Of a stretch of DNA of 64,000 nucleotides, positions 38,588 through 50,800 are shown in pieces; the first letter of the stretch is position 1; every line of letters begins with the position of its first letter. Location: positions 3,906,001 to 3,970,000 of the forward strand of contig OX637342.1 of assembly GCA_951799405.1 (NCBI GenBank), given 5' to 3'. Source of the DNA: Agapetus fuscipes. Taxonomy: Eukaryota; Arthropoda; Insecta; Trichoptera; Glossosomatidae. The notes beneath the pieces were generated by a model that did no database searches, was not told the origin of the DNA, and saw nothing but the letters and a program-made list of their open reading frames with translations. Both the position numbers and the translations under genes were made by a program.

Positions 38588-40464
38588 AATACTAAAGTAC
38601 TGAATTGGTACATACTTGTTCCCTCTTGCGCTCCTCTTGTGTCAAACGTTGCAGTGGTACCCCGAATGTACGGCGGCAACAATTACAAATATAACGCATA
38701 AAATATCACAATGGTTATAATGAAATAAGTGATAAAATTAAAATATGATTATACACTTTGAAAATATAAAATACTGGCATCAATTTTGGCGATCACAATA
38801 TTTATAACGCGTGTTATCTGTCCACTTTAGCTATTTCGGGTCAAATCGGCAGCCATTTTTTGCAATGCTACCAACATTCAAGATTTTTTTTTTGGGGTTT
38901 TGTTGAGTTATTTGTACAAACGAAAATGCAACTGCGAAGTTCTTTGTTCTCTTTCTAACTAATGACCATTTTCGTTAGTAAGTTGAGACAGATATATGTG
39001 TCTATTTTCGTTAAAATAACTTCTTGTCCACAGATGTTGTTAGTCAATGGTCTCAACACTCTTTTGTATCATGGAACTTGTCAGGAAAGGAGTCTTACAC
39101 TGTCGACGTTATGACATCATAGATACAAAGGATTTTATGAAGTGAATTGATCTATGCATCAATGACCATCGTGATGGTTAATTCATGTGTGGAAATATTT
39201 ATTCTGTTTTTTTTTACTGTCTGCATAAGCATGTAGAATTACAGAAAGCATCAAATTTAACATGGACTGGTTTATTGCTGATCTCAACGACAGATGCCTC
39301 ATCATTTGTGGAGTGATAGCTCTCATTCAATGATGCCGTGAAAAATCATATGGTACGTATATTCATTGCACATTGTCGATGTTCGTTAAATTCTTATAAT
39401 CAATCAGGATGAACGGAGCGCAGCAAATTTCTTTATAATGATGTAGATACTTTTTGTGGATAATTTTGATGATGTGTTCCATTTACACTCAGCCCTGTTT
39501 GGAAGGGAAGTGAGTAGGTGGTGAGCAAGGCAGAATTTAACCACGCTCATTGCAAGTCCTCCTGGTTGCGCTACATGAGCTGCCCAGTGATCCGAGTTCT
39601 GTCAGTTTTTGACCGGTGCAAGAGCTTTTGTTTGTTGCCGTCTATGTCGCTCGGCTTTTAATTCAGGCAGTGGCTGAATGCAAATGTAGTATTAGGTAAC
39701 ACGGGCAATGCATGTGACAGGTAAAAAACACATTTTTAGTGAACATATTTTATTTTAATATAATTGATATAATGAAACATCTGGTAACAGCAAAATATCT
39801 TTCAACATGTTATTGTAACAATTTCTTAGAAATATATTTTTCATCGTCCTGGAGGTGTTGGCTTTGTGTTTATTTTATATTATTCAATAGGAAAATGAAT
39901 CATCAGTGTAAGTAACTTCAAATATTGATTCTTGTGTACAGGGAAATAATGCAGTTTAGTTGACTTTTGCATTTTTTTTCAAAATACATACTCAATACAC
40001 GCTTCTCTAAAACTTTTCGACCTGCAACACACCACACTCTTAAAATTGTGGAGAATCAAAGACGGCAATTTTTCACAAAAATGAGATAAATACATGGATT
40101 ATCTAGATTTTCAGCAGTAACTTCGTGACCTGAAGATGGGAGGTACTGCTTCTCCCGAAACTGGTCGTGTCCAAAAATAAACTCATGTGAATTAAAACAA
40201 AGCGATTTTTATTTTATTGTATTAAATACATGGAGTTGATGAGAAAATGACTTTTTATGTGGTTTACATATATTTATCTTAATTTGGAAAACTCCTAGAC
40301 TATTGCCTTTGATTCTTTACAACATTTCTTGTATATAAAACAATAGGGTAACTGCCTATATTTAGTCTTCAATCCTTTCATTGCACCTTTCCACTAAACA
40401 AACAATGTAAACTTTGCAACTGTGTTGACGCTGATTTTCCCTTCATTCTTTATTTTTTAAGTCA
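38588..40464. other. Intergenic, mostly unassigned
   Basis: AT-rich sequence between a 260-bp repeat and the mariner-like element. The only structured item seen is the hammerhead-like motif at 40130-40170. Confidence 0.45.
40130..40170 (+). other. Hammerhead-like motif
   Basis: CTGAAGA-T-GGGAG-loop-CTCCC-GAAACTGGTC: 5-bp stem and intact GAAAC. A and C after GAA can pair with GU before C in a minimal stem III. Confidence 0.4.
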
Positions 40465-40595
40465 GGGTGGGGCAGCATAACTTCCTTTTTTTAAATGCTC
40501 GCCATTCAGTCGGTTGATGATGTAGCGGAGCGCTAGTGGTCTCGTTCGAGAGGCGGAACTATAAAGTTTTGTCCTGATACAGTTTAGTCACCATC

Positions 40596-41000
40596 ATGCG
40601 TTGGAACAGTGAGGAGCGTTCATTTGCCGTTGAGGCCTACTTTTCGAACGAATGTTCTGTGATCGCAACCCAACGCACCTTTCGGAATCGCTTTAATTTA
40701 GCCCCGATGGCCCCTGTCCCCGACCAGAAATCAATTGCCATGTGGATCACTATGTTCAGACAAACTGAAAATGCGACAAGACAAAGAACTGGAGTCTCTT
40801 GTCCCATTAAATCACGTGAGAGCCTCAATTTTGCGATCACCATATGGCGTTCTGCGCGCAAACATGTGTCTGTCCTTGGACTTTCCGATCGTTCTGTGAG
40901 GAGAATTCTTCACGATGATCTCCATTTTGATCCATACAAGATGGTGATTGCGCAGGAACTTTCTGAACATGACTTCCATTCTCAGATGAACGTGTTGTGA
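40596..41000 (+). pseudogene. Mariner/Tc1-like transposase N-terminal fragment
   Basis: 134-aa ORF starting MRWNSEERSFAVEAYF. It contains the paired helix-turn-helix pattern of DUF4817-type mariner-like transposases (QRTFRNRFNLAP, then LSDRSVRRILHDDL). It stops about where the catalytic domain should begin. The C-terminal remnant of the same protein follows in 41034-41255 after a short frameshifted join. The fragment probably arose by internal deletion rather than by independent insertion, because both parts lie inside one TIR pair. Confidence 0.75.
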
Positions 41001-41049
41001 GGAAAAGAGCGCCTCATCTCAATTAAGGGAGATTTGGAGTGGCCGGCTC

Positions 41050-41255
41050 GCTGTGTGATTTTTTTATATTGCGTTTTTTTTAAATCCCGTGTTTATGTGA
41101 ACCGCCCAAGGACCCTACAAGATTTGAAGACCAACTTCCGGGAAGAAACTGCCAGAATAACGCCTGATATGCTGGCAAGAGTCATGACAAACGCCAGAAA
41201 TCGGTTACTCAGTGTATGGAGAATGGGGGACGTCACTTACCTGATTGGATCATGA
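41050..41255 (+). pseudogene. Mariner/Tc1-like transposase C-terminal fragment
   Basis: The reading frame gives KSRVYVNRPRTLQDLKTNF followed by ITPDMLARVMTNARNRLLS, the usual end of these transposases. It follows the N-terminal fragment with the DDE core removed and ends ~120 bp before the right TIR. Confidence 0.7.
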
Positions 41256-41376
41256 AAAAATAAATTAAGAAAACTTTAAGTATGTGCCTACATTATAAAA
41301 AACAAATAATAAAATTCTGACTGATACAATCGGTTTTATTAAGTTTTCAAAAAAGGAAATTATGCTGCCCCCCCTC

Positions 41377-42287
41377 GTATAACCTTGTATGAAATCTGTC
41401 TCAAGTTTTGATGTGTGGAAACTACTTAAAATGAGTAGGCAGTGCCTTTTGTGTTCTAAATTGATATATTCTGTAAATATTACCTTCTGAATCTTGAGTA
41501 TATTTTTTCTATCAAGTATGCTAGGTGCTTTGTTTATTTTCTATCTTATGTTTTAGGTATTTCAATCAATTCCTTCATATTTACTCGATACCGTGATAAA
41601 GCCATGAAGTGAGGGATTTTTTACAAGATAATAAAAAAAAACATTTTTTGCTGTGTATATTATTAAACGAAGCATATTTACTTATAATAATAATATTAAC
41701 AATTCACCCACCCAACACGCCATGTATAATATAGACAATCCAATGGAGTCAACGCAAATGACAGACAGAAAAAATTGAGACGTCATCTGGCTTCATTGTT
41801 AGGGGAAAACCTAACTATTAATATTTTGTTGTGTTGTTAGAACCCAAGTCACTTAGACGTCTGATCGTTGAGAAATTTAGAATGCTTCGACTCCATCCAT
41901 TCATACATTTCCAAAACCACAACAAGCCAAAACCTGTATTTTTTTAATACATCTCAAATCCTATTTAATAAATTAGAATTATCGTAATGTACTAAATAAC
42001 ATTGTTACGAGGAAGCCATTTTTATGTTACAGTTTGCATCTACGGTGAAAATTAGAATTTCTCCCTGACCACACCAGTAACAGCTTACATTTTATGTTTA
42101 ACATTATTCTGTTGACATACAAAAATATTTTTTTGCATTAACTATAGATTTATTCAAACACTTGGATGATATGGATGCAGGTATTTGTATTACAGCTATT
42201 TTATCAAATGGATAAAGCACTTCAACAGTATTAAAGGTTTAGTGTGGATCAAAATAATAGGGTAGAGAAATACAGGTAAAATAAATA
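41377..42287. other. Intergenic, nothing recognised
   Basis: AT-rich sequence between the mariner-like element and a tRNA-SINE. No coding or repeat signature seen. Confidence 0.45.
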
Positions 42288-42567
42288 AATATTACGATGA
42301 TTAATTTGATGAACGCTGTTTTTGTCTGTATCCACACCTCAAGAGCCCTCTACAAGCTTGATCGTCTCTATGGAGAATGCCTATTACTCAAGCAAGACCC
42401 AGTATCAATACAGCTGGATGGACCTTTGGTGATCTGTCTTTAGTAAAGGAACTTGACTTGAAAAGAGGATAATTTGAAAATTATTTTATATAGTTTTTTG
42501 CTGCTAGGAATAAAACCCACAACTTTCAGATTGTGAGTATGTGCAGTTAACCTCTAGAATACAGTAC
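42288..42567 (-). mobile_element. tRNA-SINE, diverged copy
   Basis: The tail (GAACGCTGTTTTTGTCTGTA, CACACCTCAAGAGCCCTCTA), body (ACTCAAGCAAGACCCAGTAT) and inverted tRNA-like head (ATAAAACCCACAACTTTCAG) are in family order but diverged. Confidence 0.65.
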
Positions 42568-43055
42568 TTTATGACTTAACTTTTTTTTAATAATTGAATA
42601 AAGCATGAAAATGCACTTACGCAGGTTTCATGTGGTGTGGAAAATGTGTTTCGATTCCTTTCTATCGGTGTTAATAATAATAATAATAATCTATTAAAGG
42701 GCATTTAAGTACTTGTAAAGTTTTTTTTTATCCAGAAATATTGAGGATTTTGTTTTCTAAAGGTGTGTGGATGAAAAAATGAGAAGAGTAAAGGTTGATG
42801 TTTGTATTGGATATATTCATTTTAAATTATTCAAATTGGTTTCAAAATAAATCAACAACAATAAAAAGATACAAAAAAATTATACAAATAATATAATTAT
42901 CAAATAAAAAAAACCTAATTACATGGCACTAATAAAAAGGTATATTACATTTAATACTAAAAGTCTAGTTTTCTATGAAAAACAATACTGAATGTTTATC
43001 AAATTGTACGAAAACTTTTTTATCTTGGAAAGTGCTACAAGATGGTTTCATATGA

Positions 43056-43713
43056 TGGAGTCGGCACATTTAAAATGTCCTCGGTTGGATGACGTCATAC
43101 ATTGTCACTCATATTGACCAAAAATTTGATTCCAGATAATCAGGGATTTATTTTTATTTTACAGCATTGTGGAATATATGTAGTGACATCCAATCTAATC
43201 TAATCTTATCTAAGCTGCAAAGATATATATCATTTAAGATTTATATTAAATGCATTCCCACAAGCAGACATGTATAATTTCGCGCTAACACATGCCGCAT
43301 GTGGACCTGCAATATAAAAACCCAATCTCAAATGAACATAAGCCCTGCAACTCTTGCCGTCCTTCCCTGAAACAGGGGTGACATTGGCAAAGTGAACCAT
43401 TTTTTTACAGTATGGGTGGTCAGCCGCATACCAACCTATAAGTCAAGGAACAAACATCACAAATTACATTTTTAAAATTAATAAACAATAATATAATATG
43501 ACAGATGTAATAAATATAGAGGTAGTTCTTAGCATCTTTTCAATCTGCCTACTTAATATTGTACTGAAATATAACAGTACGTTCTGTCTCTAGTCCAACA
43601 TGTTATTTTTTATGGATGATAGCAACAGGACGGTCACCAACCAATCACAAGTGTCTAGCAATCCAGCTAAATGACGTCACATTTCTCTGCCCGATTTTAA
43701 TGTGCAGACTCCA
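43056..43713. mobile_element. ~660-bp TIR element with nested 260-bp repeat
   Basis: The ends TGGAGTCGGCACATTTAAAAT and (inverted) TGGAGTCTGCACATTAAAAT match. Imperfect inner TIRs share GATGACGTCA / ATGACGTCAC. A lone end of the same type (TGGAGTCTGCACACA) is at 58814. Confidence 0.6.
43191..43448 (-). repeat. 260-bp dispersed repeat inside a TIR element
   Basis: Full-length minus copy of the same subtype as 54189-54427 (shared ATATATCATTTAAGATTTAT). It is nested in the 43056-43713 TIR element. Confidence 0.75.
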
Positions 43714-46700
43714 TTTGACAAAATTCAGACAGTTTTAATGTTTGCAAGAAATAATACAAGTTAGGTGAGGAATAATATAATTAAATGGGATGTGATGTCA
43801 GGAAAAATAATGTCATGAAAATTTTTGTTCAAGGCGTCGTTATCATTTTAATGTTTATGTTTACCTATTTATTTATTTTAAATTTCATCCAAGACCCCTT
43901 GGGAGAGCAAAAGGTTACACTATATGTGTAGCTAAGTTGCATTTTTTTTGCATAAGGTGACATCTTGATAGCAGGCGGCAATCTACTATTTTTTCAAAAA
44001 AGAAAATAAATATAGAAACACAGAGAATGTCGTTTTCTGTGCTTCCTTACATTTTTTTAAAAGAATCTTTGACCGCCATCTTTTGATGCTATACGACTAG
44101 GAGAACTTTCAGAAAATATCAATTGAAAAATTGATCCAAAGTCGATAGTAGAAGGGAAAGGAATTCAAAGTTTTATAATGACTGAGTATTAGCTTATAGC
44201 GGTATGAATAATACCTACAATAATGAGTCAAAATCATTTTTAATCAGTGCTTACAATTTAACAAATTCAATCAATGCAGTCGGAACAAATTTCCAGGTTT
44301 ATTTCAGCGGGGTGAACCCACAGCTCTTGGTGGGAAGGGTCCTTAGGAAGCAAAAAACAAAATATTGATTAGCTATTTCTTTCGCAGCCCGATCAACTGA
44401 TGCCAAAATGTATACCCTGGTATCTTTTTGTGCTAACTCCATTTACTTTACACTGTTTTGAGAAATGAGATTGACTCAAACATTACATTTCTAATTCTAA
44501 AATATTATCTTTTGACTGTTATATTTTGTGAAAAATACAATAAAATATATGATTTCAGATGTGATTTTTGTACATTTCTTCCAAGAAGACACGTCACATT
44601 CATATGTAAAGCGGTTTCCTTACAAAATAGCATCTACTTATTTGTTTAAATAACATTTTTTCAATAAACTGTTTATACTTTGTATTCTCTTATACAGCAT
44701 GCTAAGCACAGCTTCTAACTTATGGAAGATCAATTCAATTCAAGGAGGAATATGGCATAAAAATATTTGTTTTTCATTTATAAAAATAAAACAGGAGGAT
44801 ATTATATAATAGACATTTAAGGTAGGGTACGTAAGTGGAAAAATAACATGTTGTTTTATTATCAGTATGGAATTGAATATTTGCATGTAGTATATATTTT
44901 GTTGAAAGCACCCTGTAGAAAATATGTTGTACAGATATACACGGATCGTAATGAACTTGGTTGCAAATGACAGCCATTGACGCCATCTTATAAAACAACA
45001 CTCTTTACCGTCTACCATGAAGTTAGCCGTGTCAATTTGCTCGCAGTTCTTATTTTATATTTTGACAAAAAAAGTTGTGTAAAATGTTCTTGTTATTTGG
45101 AGAAGTACTTCATCAAAGAAAAATAAAGTGATGTCAATTAATTTCATCAGTTGTAAGCTCCGAATATCGCAGCAGTACAAGACTCTCATGTTGATTACGA
45201 TCCTTGTACCACTGAAAGAAGTGTTATAATGACAATTTGAAATGATACTTTAACCTACTTCTTGTTGTTTGCTTCGTCCCTCATCATTGTGACTGTTCTC
45301 GAATGGCCTTGAATCCTCTAATAGTGGTTCTTGAGCAGAACTACTTTTAAAGTCTCTGTAACAGAGGTTGTGATTTTTCCATGTAATTGGTCTATCATGT
45401 TACGATTTGAGTCATCACAAGCCTTTGAAGGTTATTTGGGGATCTGCAAATAACACTAAATATTTTTCTCCCGAGTCTTGACCATGATCCATCGTTTTGT
45501 CCATATGTTTCGTTAAAAATCTGTGTGTAACTTTTTCAGAGCTGTGTATGTTTCCGAGAGATTGAATTAGGATCGCCGATGAATCTTTATAGGTCTTGGA
45601 GTGAAACATCATCAAAGCATTTTTTTCTATTTCGTCTTGGGTATTTAGACAAAATGACGGACCATCGACAATATCCAGGAGAAGAATACCTAACATTTGA
45701 AGTCGGCTGCAAAAGCCTGAAACATCTACGAGTAACGTTACCAAAAATTAGCGGATTTCACTTTGGCTAAAATTTAACAAATAAGCCACGATCCCAGCTG
45801 CTGCATGATGGATTTCAAGTCAGGAGCGTGCATCCCATACAGGCACATGCACAATAAGATAGGCAACTAATGGTTGATGGTGCAATTTAACCTTGAAACC
45901 AAGATATAAAATTTTGACTAATGGTACAATTTGAGTCATTGTTAGCACTTAATTTAATTTCTAAGGTATCATTTTAAAAGTAAGGGAAAGAATATTTATT
46001 TTGAAATGTATTTGCCTATACCCTATGTATGCTCCTGCGTCTAGTGAAGAAAATACATGACAGTACTACTAGTTCAACATCTTAGTTGACAACATGGTCT
46101 TAAAAGAAGCAAAATATTGTTTAACTCGAGAATATTTTTAAATAAAAAATGACTGTTGTGTGTTTGTAGTAATAAAGGTGAATCTTATGAAATATTTACC
46201 CTATTTAGGCAATTGAATTACAGCTATTTAGGTAATAAAGTAACTATGGAAAGTAGGTACGTAAGGAAATGAAGTGTTTTTTTGTTAATCCTTATAGTTA
46301 TTTACATAAAATACAGATTTGCCTAAACTTATCAATGGCAACTCTTATCAAATTTGTATACAATTCATTATTCATAGTACGATCACAATATTTCAAACAA
46401 ATGTCACTTTATATACATTAGAAGCGCGGGAAGCTAAATTTTGTACAATAATACTGCAAATTAAAATCCGTTTAGTTAAGTTTTGCTAAGTAAAAAGTAG
46501 CGTATATATGGAAATATAGACTTTAATAAATCTAAGAAATAGCTAAACAATGGAAAAGTATAAGTAAAATAACCCTTTATCAGTCAATCACGTTTAAGTT
46601 GTATTTTTTCAAGAGAAAACTCTACTTTATTATGATCTGGAAGACTTTTTCCAACCACCATATTAGAATGTCAAATTTTTTTTTGTTACACATTTTATTT

Positions 46701-47284
46701 TTTCTCAAAGGAAAGACCCATAAAATAGGCGTTTACACATTTTGAATGGAATTTTTTGTACACAAAATAAATGCAGGTAAGTAAAAAAAATATATATTAA
46801 TTAAACAACTAAAATAAAATATGTTTGAGACGAGAATACATAGGTACATCAAAATAAGCGTTTTCTATAACTACCAAACTACCTCTATTCTACTTGATAA
46901 TAAATTGTTAATGTTTTATAAACGGCATTATATATCTGTGGATAAATCTTTAAATTGTCATCATAAAGGTAATCTAAAAATATTTACTAGACAACAGTTT
47001 CATTATAATCAATAATTCTTGTTTCTTGTTTGCATCTATAAAGTACTTTCCAATAAAAATATTCTCCATATAAATCTGTCTCATGTGAGAGTAAGTATAA
47101 TTTATGTATCTTGGTTGAAACATCAGAAGAGGAAACTCTACAAAATTCCAATCAAATTTACCAACAATTCTAACAGCAATCCGCATTGAAGAAAACAGTA
47201 TTCAATCTCCCATCCGTTTGCTTCATCAAAACGCAAAACCTAACATTAGTTTCAGTTTATCAATTAACGCTTCGGACTCATCAC
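43714..47284. other. Intergenic or RSK 3' flank, nothing recognised
   Basis: AT-rich. It contains a fragment of the second tRNA-SINE family (~43890-43945) and short ORFs without signatures (e.g. 45415-45744). Part may be RSK 3' UTR, but I could not place a 3' end. Confidence 0.45.
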
Positions 47285-47655
47285 TGAAAAGTACTTGATT
47301 TCGATCCAAAAATCCATTTTAAACAATTCAAAACATGTTTGCTTCTAGGTTGAATATTCAAAACCCATAGCTCTGCTTGAATCCATGATTTGTACTTACG
47401 ACCAACTGGAAGATCATACAAGCAAGTTCTTGATTCAAATCTTCAGCTAAAGCCGAAATTAATTTTAAACATTTCAAAAGATGTTTTTTCTGCATTGAAT
47501 AATCAAGTACATAAATCAAGATTCTTGTTTTAATCAAAGAGAATAGAAGCAAATTGTTGATTCAGATCTCCTGCACAGTCCAAAATTGATTTTAAAAACT
47601 TTAAAACATGTTTTTTTCCAGGTTGAATATTCAAGTACATATCTCCAGATCCTTG
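47285..47655. repeat. Degenerate ~130-bp tandem repeat, three copies
   Basis: Copies at ~47297-47367, ~47425-47515 and ~47555-47645 share TTGATTT/TTGATTC, AATTGATTTTAAA-like, AAACATGTTT and GTTGAATATTCAAGTACAT-like segments. It lies just downstream of the RSK stop codon and may be in its 3' UTR. Confidence 0.55.
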
Positions 47656-47817
47656 CTTGGATCGGCGCTCTGTTTCTACGACCAAATTGGAAGATGATGA
47701 ACTTTGCGCACCAAATACATGAGCATACGTAAATACGCCATGTTTCTGCTTTGATTTAGAATGTTTGCACTTGCTGCGAGTGTGTGCCTGTTATTGAGAT
47801 GGCCTGGGGAGTGACTG

Positions 47818-50800
47818 CTAGACTTGTGTGGCCTTGCCTTGCGTGGGCGTGGTGTACTGCGGCTTGTTTCTCCGCTGAGCGAGGTGTGACAGGTTCACGG
47901 GCCCCAGGCTCTGCGGCTGTTTGGGTGATGTGCTCATCACTTGGAATGTTTTGTCGACGGCACGACGCAGCCCCAAGGCGCTCTCTGTAATCACCTGTGA
48001 CGCACTTGCAACCTGAAATATAACACAAGCTTGTTTTAACACTAAAAAAACATTTATGTTTTCCTTAAAAATAAACAAACAAGTTTATTTTTTTATTTTA
48101 AATTTTATCATGTTTTGTCTTACATAGCCTTGACCCTGAGTACAGTCTATCTCTTATCAAGGTTCTATAATCTATAATCTCTATAATCTAAGTTGCAAAG
48201 ATATATTCATTTAAAGCTCTCAGATGTATGCCCACAAACCAACAAGTGTAGTTCGCGCTTACAAATGCTGAATGTGTACTTACAAATAAAATCCAAACCT
48301 CAAATGAACATAAGCCCCACAACTTTTGCCGACCTTCCCTGAAACAGGGGTGACATTGGCAAAGTGAACCATTTTTTACAGTATGGGTGGTCAGCCTCAT
48401 ACCAACCTATAAGTCAAGAAAGTCAAGGAAGGTTACAATGATGAATTAATATTTAAGAGTCATGATTAATGCATGTAAACAAACACATGTAAGTTCGGCC
48501 TTACAAATACTGCATACAAACAAAATAACCATCCAAATCTCAACAGAACAAGGTGATATCTAAATTGCTCCTTATTTGCTTGATAAGTACTCTGTCCTTC
48601 CCTGCATAAAGCTAGTGTGGGTGCAACACAAACTATTGGAATTATGAGTCCCTTCTTTATAGTGTTCCAAGTTACAATTATCAGAAACCAACTGATTTGT
48701 AAATTGCTCATTATTTACCTGGCAAGGGTTTTATATGCTATCATCCTTTCTTATGGGTTGGTATGAGACTGACCACCCATGCTGTAGAAAATGGTTCACT
48801 TTGCCAATGTCACCCTGTAAAGGGCGGCAAGAGTTGCAGGGTGTATGTCCATTTAAGATTTGGGTTTTTATGTTGTAGGTTCACATGCGGCATGTGTTCG
48901 CGAACTTATACGTGTCTGCTTGTGGGAATGCATTTAATATGAATCTCAATTGATAAATATCTTTGCAACTTAGATTAGATTATTATTATATACTGTAAAG
49001 GTAGATGCCCTCGCTGTGACGAGAGGAGCAGGGAAGTGAGGATGTAGTTGGATAATGGAGTGGGGATGAGTTAGTGACCTGGTGCTGCTGTGGCTTGTGG
49101 GTCTGTTGCTGCTGTGGCTTGTGGGTCTGGTGAGGCTGCGTGCTCAGCCAGGGGTCCGCCAGCAGCTGGGAGGCCGTGGGGCGCCTGGTGGGATCCACGT
49201 GCAGGGTGCGCTGGATGGCGGCCTTACACGCTGGGCTGATGGTCGTCCATATGCCGTTGTTCATATCCACCTGACACACAAATAATACAAGCTAATGAAA
49301 TGAAATGCTAAATTTATCTGTAGCGTAGCTCTACACAGTTGGGTTGGGGTGCGTAACTCCACACAGTTGGGATTTTCTCCTAACACTCGCCTCCCTCAGT
49401 TGGAGGCTCCACTCGATCACCACAGAGGCGCATGGTGTGATCCTGGAAACAGGTGCGTCTTGAGGCTTCTCCTGAAGCCCGCCTCTGTCGGAAACTCCCT
49501 CAGATATGCGGGCAGCGCGCTCCAGGCCACCGGCACTGCTGTACAAAAAGCACTAGGCTTTCAATGTATTCTCCTGCTTGCCTACTACTTGATCTTTAAC
49601 CTCCAGAGTGCCGAAACGCAGAGCCGCGCTCTTAGTACTGATCACATTTTTTTCCCTTCATTTTTCTTTAGTTTTTACACAGAAATAAGATCGAAAATAT
49701 AATTTAACACACTCTTATTGGATAAACTACCCGCCAATAAACTCAAAGCATTAATTTTTGTTTGTGAATATTTAAATACAATATTTGAAGTTGTCCTTGT
49801 AAACTTCTAGTGTGGAGACCATTTTCTTCTCAAGTTTTTGATATCAAATATCTCCAAAGATACAAAACATATCTCCTATCTGGTTTTTAATTTCCAAAAG
49901 CAGTGAAATTCAGATTTTATGAGTGCATAATTTAGTAGAAACTTCATCAATCCTGTGTTTACTGCAATACAATATCTATTACTACTGACCTTTTGAGTTG
50001 TTTGACATTTATTGCTATTTTATGCAATTCAATTTCTTGCTTTCAACTAATTTTTCATGATACAGGGCCTAAACGCAAAGGCTAAACTGTGTCAACACAG
50101 ATGCAGCAGGCGGGCATACGTAGCTGGAGAGCAAAGGTGATGGATAGGCGAGAGTAGAGTAGAATTCTGGATTCAGCCAAGTCCCACCCAGGGCTGTGGA
50201 GCTCACAATGATGAATGTAGTAACCTTTTAACTGTTTGAGTGCTTTTAAAACTAATAAATTAATGAGGTATGAAGAAGGTTGTGCAATACAGTAATGATT
50301 TTTTACATTTGTTTGTATAATTAGTTCATAACAATAATAATTGACAGTTACCTTGCCCACTTCAATTCTGGCTAAGATGGCTTCAGGAGAATCATCACCA
50401 GTTGATGCAAATGGAGTTTTCCCAGCAATCATGATGTAAGTCAGGACACCTGAAAACATCAACATCAATCAACATCATCTTCCAACATACAAAAAGGTGG
50501 GATTATTTGATGGCGGGAGACCAGAGGCACTGGTGTCATACAAACCCGTTTGAATCTGACAGTTTTTTTTTTTTTTTTTTAAATAGATTTGTGGAAAGGA
50601 ATGCAATCCACCAACCTATTTTGCCTGGCCAGTTGTCTTCATGCGAAAGCAGAAGCTTGTGTGCATGCAACGGCATCTGTTGAACCAGGGTCGAAGTTAT
50701 CGTCGCGGGATTCGAACCAGCGTTATCCGGTTCCAAATAACCTATCTCGATCCCCGCGGCTATAACACCGACGGATCTTTTAAATGTTAGAAATAATTAA

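Larger units (their letters stand above)
40465..41376 (+). mobile_element. Mariner/Tc1-like element, internally deleted
   Basis: Inverted ends (GGGTGGGGCAGCATAACTTCC at left, near-identical complement at right ending ~41376) enclose two transposase fragments. ORF 40596-41000 is the N-terminal helix-turn-helix part (SEERSFAVEAYFSNE, LGLSDRSVRRILHDDL, PYKMVIAQEL). ORF 41034-41255 is the C-terminal tail (SRVYVNRPRTLQDLKTNF, ITPDMLARVMTNARNRL). The central DDE/D catalytic region is missing, so the copy is non-autonomous. No clear TSD was defined. Confidence 0.8.

Noticed and set aside
45415..45744. 109-codon minus-strand ORF
   Set aside because: No family signature; overlapping ORFs on the other strand; AT-rich surroundings.
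49331..49560. Possible ORF fragment on the minus strand ([17 protein letters not shown])
   Set aside because: It looks like a transposon remnant, but I could not assign it to a family with any confidence.
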